A stretch of 64,000 bases of DNA, taken from the NCBI GenBank assembly GCA_903875225.1, contig CAIQVJ010000118.1, positions 1 to 64,000 of the forward strand, written 5' to 3'. Shown piece by piece: positions 1 through 7,837 of the stretch. Position 1 is the first letter of the stretch. Each line of letters opens with the position of its first letter. The position numbers were made by a program, and so were the translations under genes. The notes under the pieces are model-generated. The model made no database searches, was not told the DNA's origin, and worked only from the letters and a program-made list of their open reading frames with translations. The DNA is from an uncultured Pseudomonadota bacterium (lineage in GTDB: Bacteria; Myxococcota_A; UBA796; SXON01).

Positions 1-265
1 GGCAGCGTCCGCTCGTCGACTCGCGGACCGCCCCTCGCTCCGCGTCCAGGCGCGGGTACGCGCGTCTGGGGCCCCGCTCAGCTCACCCCGGTAAAGGCGG
101 TCGGGGCCGCGGCGGCTCGTCGACTCGCGGACCGCCCCTCGCTCCGCGTCCAGGCGCGGGTACGCGCGTCGGGGGCCCCGCCGGGTTGAGCCGCTGCATG
201 CGGTCGGGGCAGCGTCCGCTCGTCGACTCGCGGACCGCCCCTCGCTCCGCTCTGGGCGCGTCTGG
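1..265. repeat. Imperfect direct repeats, about 103-104 bp period
   Basis: Three copies of a GC-rich unit begin with GCTCGTCGACTCGCGGACCG at 11, 115 and 218, a period of 104 then 103 bp. Copies 1 and 2 match for about 65 bp; copy 3 is cut after about 37 bp and runs into the def leader. A second shared block (GGTCGGGGC) joins the copies. The window starts inside the array, so it probably extends upstream. It contains no convincing gene; open frames through it are shadows. It fills the whole 309-base gap before def. Function unknown. Confidence 0.85.
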
Positions 266-296
266 CTGGTGAGTGGTAGCCGGCGGACCGCGCGGC

Positions 297-302
297 TATA
301 CG
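297..302 (+). promoter_or_regulatory. -10-like box for def
   Basis: TATACG in the context GCTATACG ends 7 nt before the def ATG. There is no Shine-Dalgarno, so a leaderless mRNA is possible. No recognisable -35. Confidence 0.4.
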
Positions 303-309
303 CCCCATC

Positions 310-855
310 ATGGCCATCCTCGGCATCCTCACCGTCCCGAACCCGCTCCTTGCGCGCAAGTGCCGCAACGTGGAGCCGCAGGAGTTCAACGACGATCTCC
401 GCCGCTTCATCTCCGACCTCGCGGAGACGATGTACGCGGCGCCGGGTGTGGGCCTCGCCGCCCCGCAATGCGGGGACCTGCGCCGCATCATCGTGACCGA
501 TCCCGGGAACGCCAAGCGGGAGGAGGACGAGAACGGTCGTCCGACCAATCCCCGCTTCGCGGCGATGTGCAACCCGATCATCCTCGAGGTGAGCAAGGAG
601 AAGGTCATCTGGGACGAGGGGTGCCTCTCCGTGCCGGACTTCAGCGAGGACATCTCCCGCCCCCGACGGGTGCACGTGCGCTGGCTCGACGAGTTCGGGA
701 AGCCGCAGCAGAAGTGGTTCGAGAACTACGACGCCGTGGTGGTTCAGCACGAGATGGACCACCTCGACGGGACCGTGATCCTCGACAAGGTCAGCCGGCT
801 CAAGAAGGGCCGGTACCTGCAGAAGCGCACCCGCACGAAGCTGTACGCGGAGTGA
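310..855 (+). CDS. def: Peptide deformylase
   Basis: Removes the formyl group from the N-terminal methionine of nascent proteins in the cytoplasm. All three family motifs are intact: GVGLAAPQ (residues 46-53), EGCLS (103-107, metal-binding Cys105) and QHEMDH (146-151, the HExxH metal site). At 181 aa it has normal length; a short insert rich in Glu/Asp (about 69-80) follows motif 1. The ATG has no Shine-Dalgarno but a -10-like box 7 nt upstream. The next gene starts 7 nt after the stop and is probably co-transcribed. No fmt or priA neighbour is seen. Confidence 0.97.
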   Translation: MAILGILTVPNPLLARKCRNVEPQEFNDDLRRFISDLAETMYAAPGVGLAAPQCGDLRRIIVTDPGNAKREEDENGRPTNPRFAAMCNPIILEVSKEKVIWDEGCLSVPDFSEDISRPRRVHVRWLDEFGKPQQKWFENYDAVVVQHEMDHLDGTVILDKVSRLKKGRYLQKRTRTKLYAE

Positions 856-862
856 CGGAACG

Positions 863-1255
863 ATGAGTCCCGTGCTCCAGGCGTTCGAGGAAGGCGGTTG
901 GCCGATGTACCTCGTGCTGGCCGTGGACTCGTGCTTCGCCGTCGTCGCGGTGGTCGCCCTGGCGCTGGCCGTGGCCCTGCGTGGCTCGACGGTCGGGAAG
1001 GTGGCGGCGGCGGGGTTGGGGGCGTGTGCGCTGCTGCCTCTCCTGATCGGGGTGGGTGGGTACACCTGGGGGATGCAGCGGGTCACCGAGGCCGTGACCT
1101 ACGCAGACCCGGAGTTCCGGGAACAGCTCATGGTCGTCGGCCGGTCCGAGGCGATGAACAACCTCTGGTTTGGCGCGGGGAGCCTGATGTGCACCCTGCC
1201 GGTGGCCGCCGTGGTCCTCATGGCTGCGTTCCTCGGCGGCAAACAGGACGTTTAG
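863..1255 (+). CDS. Small TolQ/ExbB-like inner-membrane protein
   Basis: 130 aa with about three hydrophobic segments (roughly residues 15-37, 45-66 and 104-126). The N-terminal sequence FEEGGWPMYLVL resembles the start of MotA/TolQ/ExbB proton-channel proteins, which often begin FQxGGxxMYPLL. It is shorter than TolQ (about 230 aa) and lacks the large cytoplasmic loop, so it is probably not a working proton channel by itself. It lies 7 nt after def and is convergent with bioD. Function unknown; membrane location is secure. Confidence 0.75.
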   Translation: MSPVLQAFEEGGWPMYLVLAVDSCFAVVAVVALALAVALRGSTVGKVAAAGLGACALLPLLIGVGGYTWGMQRVTEAVTYADPEFREQLMVVGRSEAMNNLWFGAGSLMCTLPVAAVVLMAAFLGGKQDV

Positions 1256-1261
1256 GCGCCG

Positions 1262-1927
1262 TCAGGAGCGTCCCGGCAGACCCTTCAGGAGCTGGTGCCC
1301 GGCCGCCGCGAGCGTCGCGTTGTCCAGGGCCGAAAGCGGGGGCAACTGCACGATCGGCACGCCTGGCAGGAGGTGGGCGAGGTCTGCGCGGTTCCAGCTC
1401 TCATGCGAGCGGGTCAGCACGACCCCGACGACATGGAGCCCGCGCTGCCGGACCGCGTTCACGGTGAGGACGGTGTGGTTCAAGCACCCGAGCCTGTCGG
1501 CCGCGACCACGAGCACGGGCCAGCCGAGCCGCGTCGCCAGATCGGCCACCCGCCAGTCCGCCCCGATGGGCACCTCCCAGCCGCCCACGCCCTCCAGCAG
1601 CGTGACCCCGTCGGGCGCGGTGTTCGCCGCGATCCAGGCGAGCGTGTGCTCCTGTTCGAGGCGCACGCCCTCCTCCAGCGCGGCCCGCAGGGGCGAGCAC
1701 GGCGTGCGCAACCGCACGCTGCCCTCCGGCACCGGGTGGCCGGCTGCGCGCGCCAGCAGCGTCGCGTCCTCCCCGGGCTCCCCGGGCACCACGCCCGACG
1801 CCACGGGCTTGAGCGCCCGCACTCCCGCCCGCTCGCGCAACGCAGCCGCGAGGCAGGCCGTGGTCACCGTCTTTCCGACCTCGGTGTCCGTGCCCGTAAC
1901 GAACAGCCCGGTCCACGGCGCGCTCAC
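1262..1927 (-). CDS. bioD: Dethiobiotin synthetase
   Basis: ATP-dependent carboxylation of 7,8-diaminononanoate to dethiobiotin, the penultimate step of biotin synthesis. The sequence shows the P-loop GTDTEVGKT (12-20), the LKPVASG substrate-binding segment near residue 39 and the EGVGGWEVPI stretch near residue 112. Length 221 aa is normal. It starts with GTG and overlaps the upstream gene's stop by four bases (GTGA), so translation is coupled. No bioA, bioB or bioF is nearby in this window. Confidence 0.95.
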   Translation of the reverse strand: MSAPWTGLFVTGTDTEVGKTVTTACLAAALRERAGVRALKPVASGVVPGEPGEDATLLARAAGHPVPEGSVRLRTPCSPLRAALEEGVRLEQEHTLAWIAANTAPDGVTLLEGVGGWEVPIGADWRVADLATRLGWPVLVVAADRLGCLNHTVLTVNAVRQRGLHVVGVVLTRSHESWNRADLAHLLPGVPIVQLPPLSALDNATLAAAGHQLLKGLPGRS

Positions 1928-2382
1928 CCGCTCTGATCCGTCGGCCCGCCGCCTTCGTCCGGGTCCGGGGCGGCGGGGCTCTCCTCGCCGGTCGCATGCG
2001 CCCTGCGCGGGGCCACGACGTCGAGGACGCCCTCGGCCAGCTTCATCAGCCCGCCGCCCAGATCCCGCGCGCCGGCTGTCAGGGGGGTCTCCCCCTCCGC
2101 GGGTTCGGGCACCTCGTTGAGGCGCTGGCGGGCCTCCCCCACCGCCGCGCCCGGGTCCATCGGGTGCGCCTCGATGGCCCGCCCGGCGGCGTGGAGCCAG
2201 CGGCCGATCGTGGCCCCGGCTGCGTCGATCGCGATCTCCGTCTCCCGGGAGAGCGGCTCCTGGGCGCCTTCGGGTGGCCGCACGATCTTCGGGCCGAACA
2301 GCCGGGTGCCGAGCCCCCAGGCCGTCCGACCGAGCTTGTCCACGGTCTGGCTGAAGTCCCGGTCCTTCTTTTCATCCGACAT
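1924..2382 (-). CDS. Hypothetical protein coupled to bioD
   Basis: 152 aa, cytoplasmic by appearance, with a charged start (MSDEKKDRDF), a central region that looks helical (about 15-80) and an acidic Pro/Glu-rich tail. No family recognised. It overlaps both neighbours: its stop overlaps the bioD GTG by four bases, and its start lies inside the end of the MBL-fold gene (11 bp overlap). It therefore belongs to a three-gene minus-strand operon: MBL hydrolase, this gene, bioD. A biotin-related role is only guilt by association. Confidence 0.8.
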   Translation of the reverse strand: MSDEKKDRDFSQTVDKLGRTAWGLGTRLFGPKIVRPPEGAQEPLSRETEIAIDAAGATIGRWLHAAGRAIEAHPMDPGAAVGEARQRLNEVPEPAEGETPLTAGARDLGGGLMKLAEGVLDVVAPRRAHATGEESPAAPDPDEGGGPTDQSG

Positions 2383-3181
2383 GTCGTTCCCCTAACCAGT
2401 TCAGGATCGCCGAAACCTGCAGCGCCGCCATCTCCAGGTCCACCCCGGGAATGCCGTTGTAAACGCGCTCGGCGACCGAGTGGGGGTCCTGCGGTCGGCC
2501 CTGCGCGGCCAGCGCGCTCAGCGCCTTTCGCACCTGCTCGGTGCGCATCGCCCGGTGGGCCAGGTACTGCAGAAGGGTTTCTTCTCCGGGCAGATCCGGC
2601 CCATGTGCGGGGTAGAGCCGCCGGGCGAGGGGGAGCATCCGGCGCAGGCTGGAGAGATAGGTCTCGAGGTGGCCCTCGGGGGGAGCGATCAGGATCGTGC
2701 CGATCCCGGCCACCAGATCTCCCGCGATGCAGTCGCCGTTTTCGGCCAGGAACACGAGGTGCCCGTTCGCGTGGCCGGGCGTGTGCAGCGCCGTGAGCGA
2801 GCCCTCGCCGGTCTCCAGCCTGTCCCCGTCGCCGAGGGTGGCGTCGACGGGAAAGGGAAGGACCGCCTCGCGGTGGGCGAGGATCCGCGCCGAAACCCCC
2901 CGAGCGCGCAATGAAGCGCGCAGGGCGTCGGCCCCACCGGTGTGGTCGGCGTGGTGGTGGGTGAGGACGATGGTGTCGACGACGACCGGGCTCGACAGCA
3001 CCCAGTCCAGCGTGCGCGCCTGCTCCTCGGGGTAGGGCGAGGCGACGTCGAAGACCATGCGGCCAACGCGGTAGACGTTGGTGTGGGTTGCCGGGGGCAG
3101 GGTGGGCGTGACGACGGGGAGGACGGGGATCACCGGGGGAACGTAGTCACGGCGGCTGTTTTCGGATAGCTCCCCGGCCAT
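2372..3181 (-). CDS. MBL-fold metallohydrolase (LACTB2-like)
   Basis: Metallo-beta-lactamase-fold hydrolase. The di-zinc motif HHHADHTGG lies near residue 75, with further ligands in the HTPGHANG segment (about 134) and GD at CIAGDLVAG, then a C-terminal helical region with YPAHGP. This layout matches LACTB2/glyoxalase-II-like hydrolases, whose substrates range from thioesters to RNA. 269 aa if the ATG at 3181 is used; that ATG overlaps the divergent gene's ATG by two bases. A GTG at residue 17 of this frame is another possible start. First gene of the operon leading to bioD. Confidence 0.88.
   Translation of the reverse strand: MAGELSENSRRDYVPPVIPVLPVVTPTLPPATHTNVYRVGRMVFDVASPYPEEQARTLDWVLSSPVVVDTIVLTHHHADHTGGADALRASLRARGVSARILAHREAVLPFPVDATLGDGDRLETGEGSLTALHTPGHANGHLVFLAENGDCIAGDLVAGIGTILIAPPEGHLETYLSSLRRMLPLARRLYPAHGPDLPGEETLLQYLAHRAMRTEQVRKALSALAAQGRPQDPHSVAERVYNGIPGVDLEMAALQVSAILNWLGERHVG
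3167..3172 (+). promoter_or_regulatory. -10-like box for gene at 3180
   Basis: TAGCTC in CGGATAGCTC, 7 nt before the ATG. It lies inside the first codons of the divergent MBL gene. No Shine-Dalgarno. Confidence 0.4.
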
Positions 3182-4100
3182 GCGCGCCTTTGGCTACTGC
3201 TTCGATACGCTCGATCCCCAGAACCCCGACCGCCTCTGTCGGGGGCGCGAGCGATGGATCGAGCCGATCCTGGACCCCGCGGATCCCTACCCCGACCGCG
3301 TGCACCGCCTGGTGATCAGCGGCGCGAACTTCTCGGACGACAGCGCGCGGGACGCGACCCGCGGCCTCGCCGAGGCCGGAGTCACGGCCGAGGCGCTCCT
3401 CAAGGCGATCTTTCCCCGTCGGCCGGTGCACGCGTTCCGGGAGGTAGGCGACCCGCTGGCGCTCCCCGCGGAGATGATGGTGGAGGAGGACTGGACCTAC
3501 ACCCCACAGGGGGGGGCGCGCCGGGCACCGGCCGTGCGCTGGCTCGCGGCGATCCAGAAGGAGGACGCCGACGCCTACATGCTCGGAGAGAAGGCGGGCA
3601 TGGCGCGCCCGAAGGCGGATGGGTTCCTCGTCGACGCCCGGATCACGCCGGAGACGCTGCCGGAGCTCCAGGACGCGCTCTTCAAGCTCGTCGGGTTCTC
3701 CGATCCCGAGGGCCGGCCCGCGGTGCTGTACAACGCGATGGGCATCCGCGACGTGCTGCAGCACTGTCGCGCGCTCGTGCTGTTTCACCTCGACAAGCAC
3801 GGCCCCGCCTTCATCGTGTACACCCTCGAGCCTCTGGACGTGGCGGAGACCCTGGTCGACGTCGCCCGCAAGGCCAGGAGCTTCGCGGTGCCGTTCAGCA
3901 TTCCGCCGATGCTCGCACGCTGGGATCGTGCGCTCTACGAGCTCAGGATGCACTGGGACGCCGAGGCCGAGGGGCCGTTTCCGGTGCCGCCGGCCGAGGA
4001 CGCCGGGGGCCGCTGGTCAACCCGTCGCCGGCACTCCGAGCGCGTAGACGAGGAGGTCACCCCCGAGGGGGGCGTCGAGGGCGGCGAGGGCGAGGAGTAG
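3180..4100 (+). CDS. Hypothetical protein, 306 aa
   Basis: No family recognised. A soluble, mixed alpha/beta-looking protein with no signal peptide or membrane segment. The first residues, FGYCFDTLDPQNPDRLCRG, contain two cysteines. The last 35 residues are low-complexity, Glu/Gly-rich and end two bases before a convergent gene, so the tail may be a read-through extension. The start codon overlaps that of the divergent MBL-fold gene, and a GGATA-type box ends 7 nt upstream, which suggests a leaderless message. Confidence 0.75.
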   Translation: MRAFGYCFDTLDPQNPDRLCRGRERWIEPILDPADPYPDRVHRLVISGANFSDDSARDATRGLAEAGVTAEALLKAIFPRRPVHAFREVGDPLALPAEMMVEEDWTYTPQGGARRAPAVRWLAAIQKEDADAYMLGEKAGMARPKADGFLVDARITPETLPELQDALFKLVGFSDPEGRPAVLYNAMGIRDVLQHCRALVLFHLDKHGPAFIVYTLEPLDVAETLVDVARKARSFAVPFSIPPMLARWDRALYELRMHWDAEAEGPFPVPPAEDAGGRWSTRRRHSERVDEEVTPEGGVEGGEGEE

Positions 4101-4102
4101 CG

Positions 4103-4858
4103 TCAGAGCGCGCCCGTTCGGTCGAACCCGAACAGTACGCCGACCCACTGCTCGTGAGCGCCCGCGGTCTTGCCGGTCTCGTCCGGCCCGTACCGCGCCT
4201 CGGCGGCGAGCCGGAACCGGTTGCGCGCCTTCCGGAAGGTCGCCCCGACCTGCCCGGTGATCGCGGGGGCCCAGGCGAACTCGTCGGCCCACTGCACGTC
4301 GACGGCGAGGTAGGGCGTGAGCGGCCAGGGGCCGAAGGCTTCCCCGCCGGCCTGCACCGCGAAGGGCAGGGCCTCGGGGAGCGCGTGGATGAGCGCGTGC
4401 CCGCCTGCGTACACGCGCGCCGACACCCAACCGGGTTTGTCGAGGTCACGGCTCGCGAGCACGTCCACCATCTCGCGGCTGTAGGAGTCCAGGTTGCTCG
4501 GTGCGGAGCCAGACTTCCGGATCCCGTCCCCGTAGTGGGCGGAGATGTGCACCCACTCGGCGCGAGCCGCCCAGGGGCCGCTCCGCACGTCGATCGGGAG
4601 GCTGAAGCGCCCGTCGAACGTCTGCAGATCGAACGTGAGCTCCCCGCCGGCCCCGAACGCCATGAAGGCCCCGGCGGCGAGTCCAGCCTGCAGATCCGCC
4701 CCCGACTGGAAGTGCAGGTCGAGGATCGGGAAGTCGGCTCCGAGTGCTGCGTCAATCGCGACTCCAGCGGGGTTGGAGCGGATCAGCACCGTGGAGAGCG
4801 TCGACCGGGTGTCTGCGAGTGGGAGCGCCCAGACCGACTCGTCGGGCAAGGCGGTCAC
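4103..4858 (-). CDS. DUF1207-like probable outer-membrane protein
   Basis: About 251 aa. The sequence contains family-like landmarks: a PLADTR start region, ISAHYGDG near residue 125, an ARVYAGGHALIHALP strand and the DVQWADEFAWAPAITGQVG segment near the C-terminus. Alternating hydrophobic strands suggest a beta-barrel. No clear signal peptide is visible; the GTG at 4858 lies just after the stop of the upstream response-regulator gene, and a GTG at 4870 overlapping it is an alternative. The frame stays open far upstream but that part is the shadow of the regulator gene. Family assignment is moderate. Confidence 0.65.
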   Translation of the reverse strand: MTALPDESVWALPLADTRSTLSTVLIRSNPAGVAIDAALGADFPILDLHFQSGADLQAGLAAGAFMAFGAGGELTFDLQTFDGRFSLPIDVRSGPWAARAEWVHISAHYGDGIRKSGSAPSNLDSYSREMVDVLASRDLDKPGWVSARVYAGGHALIHALPEALPFAVQAGGEAFGPWPLTPYLAVDVQWADEFAWAPAITGQVGATFRKARNRFRLAAEARYGPDETGKTAGAHEQWVGVLFGFDRTGAL

Positions 4859-4860
4859 CG

Positions 4861-5436
4861 CTAGCGGCACTGCTGTTCCGCCATCGCCACCACCCGCGCG
4901 CAGGCTGCAGCGAGGGCCGGGTCGCCCGCCAGCAGGGGCGCCTCCGCGGTCAGGATCGCCCGCAGCGCGCTCGCCTCTGCGAGGGTCTCGCACCGGGCTG
5001 CTCCGAGGAGGAGCTCCCGGCCGAGGCGCTCGCGCTCCCGCGCCCGGGCCCGGGCGGCCGAGGCCCGGATCGCCTCGTGCACCTCGCGCAGTCGGAGCGG
5101 CTTGAGCAGCACGTCCTCGGCGCCTGCCTGCATCGTCGCGATCGTCTCGGGCACGCTCAACGCGGCCGCCATGGCGAGGAGACCGCACGAGCCCGCCCAC
5201 TGCTTGAGCAGGTCGACGGCCTCGGAGTCGGGCAGGGCGGTCTCGGTGAGCAGGACGTCGGGTCGCGCGCCGGTGTCGGCCACGCGCGCTGCGGCCGCCG
5301 AATCGACCGACGTCACCTCCATGCCCCTGCCGCGCAGGTACTCGCCGAGCAGCTCGCGGACGGGCAGGTTGGGCTCCACCACGAGCACGCGCACGGGTGT
5401 CGGACGGGCAGGCGGCTTCGACGGACCAGGCTTCAC
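4861..5436 (-). CDS. Atypical receiver-domain protein lacking the phospho-Asp
   Basis: 191 aa with a CheY-like receiver domain at about residues 15-125. The switch Lys is present (LLKPL, Lys112), but the usual acidic pair reads VVEPN (Glu21) and the phospho-acceptor position reads LLTETALP, with Glu65 where Asp is expected. It is therefore probably not phosphorylated, or is locked in an active-like state. The C-terminal 65 residues are helical with no recognisable output domain. GTG start; a CGATAGG box ends 6 nt upstream. It sits directly before the DUF1207-like gene, suggesting co-transcription. Confidence 0.85.
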   Translation of the reverse strand: MKPGPSKPPARPTPVRVLVVEPNLPVRELLGEYLRGRGMEVTSVDSAAAARVADTGARPDVLLTETALPDSEAVDLLKQWAGSCGLLAMAAALSVPETIATMQAGAEDVLLKPLRLREVHEAIRASAARARARERERLGRELLLGAARCETLAEASALRAILTAEAPLLAGDPALAAACARVVAMAEQQCR

Positions 5437-5442
5437 GTGCTC

Positions 5443-5448
5443 GACCTA
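5443..5448 (-). promoter_or_regulatory. -10-like box for receiver gene
   Basis: TAGGTC (minus strand) in CGATAGGTC, 6 nt before the GTG at 5436; no Shine-Dalgarno. Confidence 0.35.
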
Positions 5449-5546
5449 TCGTGCTCCTGCGGCCCAGGCGTGATCACCGTTCGCCCGGGTCCGGCGGATC
5501 TCTGCGATCCCGGCCGGGGCCGCGCAGGGGGCGACCCGCAGGCGTG

Positions 5547-5552
5547 CTACGC
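5547..5552 (+). promoter_or_regulatory. -10-like box, leadered, for gene at 5576
   Basis: GTGCTACGCT at 5544-5553 is a TA-type box about 23 nt before the ATG, with a GGAG Shine-Dalgarno in between. The GCTACGCT core recurs near 27192 (minus strand). Confidence 0.35.
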
Positions 5553-5575
5553 TTCGGGCTCGGAGTGCGCACCTC

Positions 5576-6184
5576 ATGGCCCGCAAGGAGAAGGTCGACC
5601 GCAATCTCGGCAACCTCATGGACGAGGTCGAGCAGAAGATGTTCCTGCTCAAGATCGACTACGAGAAGTACTTCTCGGGCATCGAACGCATCGAGCCCCT
5701 GCGCGAGCGGGAGGAGGTCCGGCGGCTGATCCGGGACATGCTGGACGACCCGATGCGGGCCACCCAGCAGCGGTTCAAGTACCAGACCCTGAAGGCCAGG
5801 TTCCAGAGCCTCGAGCTGTACTGGACGCGCAACCTCATCCAGATCGAGCGGGGCACGCATCCGAAGATGAAGTTCCGCGCGGATCTGCACGCGAAGCCCG
5901 CCGCGACGGCTGCTGCTCCCACGATCTCCCCCGAGCAGCAGGAGGTGCTCCGCCAGCGGCAGGAGAAGATGGAGCGGGAGGAGCGGGCCTACAAGCTGGT
6001 GTTCGAGAAGTACATCGAGGCTCGGGGGCGGTGCGGACAGTCGACGGATCTCTCGTTCGATGCCGTGCGCGAGGCGCTGCACAAACAGGTCCGTCTCATC
6101 AAGTCCACCTACCAGACGGAGAGCGTGAAATTCCGGATCCTGGTGGAGGACGGCAAGGCGAAGGTCAAGGCGGTACCCCAGTAG
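5576..6184 (+). CDS. MXAN_5187 C-terminal-domain-like protein
   Basis: 202 aa, cytoplasmic, highly charged. The landmark segment KIDYEKYFSGIERIEPLREREEV (near residues 25-45) followed by a helical RFKYQTLKARFQSLELYWTR region matches my memory of a family described from Myxococcus (MXAN_5187 C-terminal domain). The C-terminal half is again helical and ends with a KFRILVEDGKAKVKAVPQ strand. Function of the family is unknown to me. A GGAG 10 nt before the ATG supports the start. Monocistronic by spacing. Confidence 0.6.
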   Translation: MARKEKVDRNLGNLMDEVEQKMFLLKIDYEKYFSGIERIEPLREREEVRRLIRDMLDDPMRATQQRFKYQTLKARFQSLELYWTRNLIQIERGTHPKMKFRADLHAKPAATAAAPTISPEQQEVLRQRQEKMEREERAYKLVFEKYIEARGRCGQSTDLSFDAVREALHKQVRLIKSTYQTESVKFRILVEDGKAKVKAVPQ

Positions 6185-6305
6185 TTGCCGGGGCGCTCGC
6201 TGCGGGGCTCCGGGCACTTCATCTCTCGCCGTTGCCGTTGGGAATTCCGGGTGAAACTTTGGATGAACGCTGTAAAACGCAGCGCAACTCAACCGAGGCA
6301 CCCCC

Positions 6306-6728
6306 ATGTCCAAGCCACGTCTGCCGGTCGAACATGAGCCGGCCGATCCCGTCACGCCGCTGCGAGAGCTGCTCAACCAGGGCCGGGAGCCTTCGCACAA
6401 GCGGTCGATCACCAGCGATGTGGATGACGCGCTCGAGCTCGATCTGGCCCCCTCGGATCCGCCGGAGGAGGAGATCCCCGGGGAGGACGACATGCTCCGC
6501 GCGGGCGACCCCGACGTGGATCCGCTCAGGACGGAGTATTCGGGCGAGGATTCGCCCGGGGGGACCAACTCCTCGCCCGACGCGAACAACGTCGACACGA
6601 TCGGGGAGCTGTATGGCGTTCAGGGAGCCGATCTCGGCATGAACGGTCTGGTGCTCGGCGCCGATCTGATCGAGCCGCGCGACCGCCGCCGCTGGGAGAA
6701 CAACCCTCACTCGAAGGACTCGACGTAG
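6306..6728 (+). CDS. DUF6335-like protein
   Basis: 140 aa, acidic and probably largely disordered. It is rich in Asp/Glu/Pro in residues 40-95, then has an ordered-looking end with GGTNSSPDANNVDTIGELYG and ERRWE-like EPRDRRRWENNPHSKDS. That end resembles the C-terminal signature of the DUF6335 family, which I know mainly from cyanobacteria. A GAGG 7 nt before the ATG supports the start. The 120 bp upstream is less GC-rich and includes TAAAAC, a possible -10. Function unknown. Confidence 0.6.
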   Translation: MSKPRLPVEHEPADPVTPLRELLNQGREPSHKRSITSDVDDALELDLAPSDPPEEEIPGEDDMLRAGDPDVDPLRTEYSGEDSPGGTNSSPDANNVDTIGELYGVQGADLGMNGLVLGADLIEPRDRRRWENNPHSKDST

Positions 6729-6746
6729 GTCGCCTCGGCAGGTGGC

Positions 6747-7766
6747 TCACCGCTTTCCGAGCCAGGCCTCGATCATCGGGAAGATCTCCGTGGGGGCCGC
6801 GTCGGCCAGGGCGTAGTCGAGGTGGCCGTACGGGTTCGACACATTGCCGTCAGACGCCAGGAAGAACCGGCGCTCGCCAGCCATCGCATCCGCGTACGCC
6901 TGCACCCGCGCGGCGGGGACGATCTCGTCGTGGTTGCTCCCGATCGCGAGCAACGGCAGGTCGACCCTGGAGAGCTCGGCCCGGTAGTCGATCGACCGGT
7001 CCCAGCTCTCGAACCGCTCGTCCCGGATCATGCGCCCGAAGTGCGCCATCTCGGTGCGCGCGAGCGGGCTCGCGATCTGGCGGAGCATCGCGTCCACGGT
7101 GGCGGGGCTGTAGTTCGCGGGGTTGTAGAGCTTCTCCTGCAGGTGGAGCGGCACGGCGCCTTTCAGATCCGCAGCCACGCCGGCAAAGGCCGGGGTCTCG
7201 ACCCACAGCAGGGAGCTCCCGCCCGCGGCCATGCCCAACTGGGCGAGGCCGAACAGCGGATCCTTCAGCGAGAACGAGGCCGGGCTCCCGAGGACCACCA
7301 TCGCCCCGAGGGAGCCCTCGCCGTGCCGGACCGCGTAGATCGCGCCGACCATGCCGCCCATCGAGTGTCCGATGTAGTCCACGCGCGCCGCGCCGGTCAT
7401 CGTCTGGATGTAGCGGACCGCCGTGTCCACGTCGTACTCGCCGTAGTCGTCGAGCGTCCACCCGGTGAACTGACGCCCCCTGTCGCCGTACAGCGCGTCC
7501 CCATGACCGCGGAGGTCGAGCATCCACACGTCGTGCCCCCGCGCGGCGAGCCAGTCGGCGAGGTCGTGGGAGCTGTCGAGGTCGAAGTAGTGGTGGTTGC
7601 TGGAGATCCCGTGCACCAGCAGCACCGGCGGACCGGCAGCGGGGTGGTGGTGCAACGCGATGGTGGCACCATCGGCGGTGTGCAGGCGCGTCGTGGTCGC
7701 TGTGTAGTTGGGCTCGGAGCCGGACGGCAGCGGATCCCAGCAGGCGACGAGGAGCAGGAGCAGCAT
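6747..7766 (-). CDS. Lipoprotein alpha/beta-hydrolase (lipase-like)
   Basis: About 339 aa. The M at 7766 begins MLLLLLVACWD, a short signal peptide with lipobox LVAC, so the product is probably a lipoprotein. Downstream is an alpha/beta-hydrolase domain: oxyanion HG (VLLVHGISSN), nucleophile elbow GHSMGG, an Asp near IGSNHDEIVP and a catalytic His in NPYGHLDY. The layout recalls gastric-lipase-like or abhydrolase_1 enzymes acting on lipids or esters. The longer frame starting at 7841 overlaps the upstream gene; the lipobox argues for 7766. A TTGATAGCGG box lies 7 nt upstream. Confidence 0.85.
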   Translation of the reverse strand: MLLLLLVACWDPLPSGSEPNYTATTTRLHTADGATIALHHHPAAGPPVLLVHGISSNHHYFDLDSSHDLADWLAARGHDVWMLDLRGHGDALYGDRGRQFTGWTLDDYGEYDVDTAVRYIQTMTGAARVDYIGHSMGGMVGAIYAVRHGEGSLGAMVVLGSPASFSLKDPLFGLAQLGMAAGGSSLLWVETPAFAGVAADLKGAVPLHLQEKLYNPANYSPATVDAMLRQIASPLARTEMAHFGRMIRDERFESWDRSIDYRAELSRVDLPLLAIGSNHDEIVPAARVQAYADAMAGERRFFLASDGNVSNPYGHLDYALADAAPTEIFPMIEAWLGKR

Positions 7767-7773
7767 CCCGAAG

Positions 7774-7779
7774 CCGCTA
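7774..7779 (-). promoter_or_regulatory. -10-like box for lipoprotein hydrolase
   Basis: TAGCGG (minus strand) in TTGATAGCGG, 7 nt before the ATG at 7766. The same TTTCTTGATA string precedes the start at 52244. Confidence 0.35.
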
Positions 7780-7837
7780 TCAAGAAACCGGACGGAGGTC
7801 CGACCCGAACAACGACGGTCGGGTGGGTGACGGCGCG

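Noticed and set aside
4859..5200. N-terminal part of the long DUF1207-like frame
   Set aside because: It is antisense-frame shadow of the receiver gene and lacks family features.
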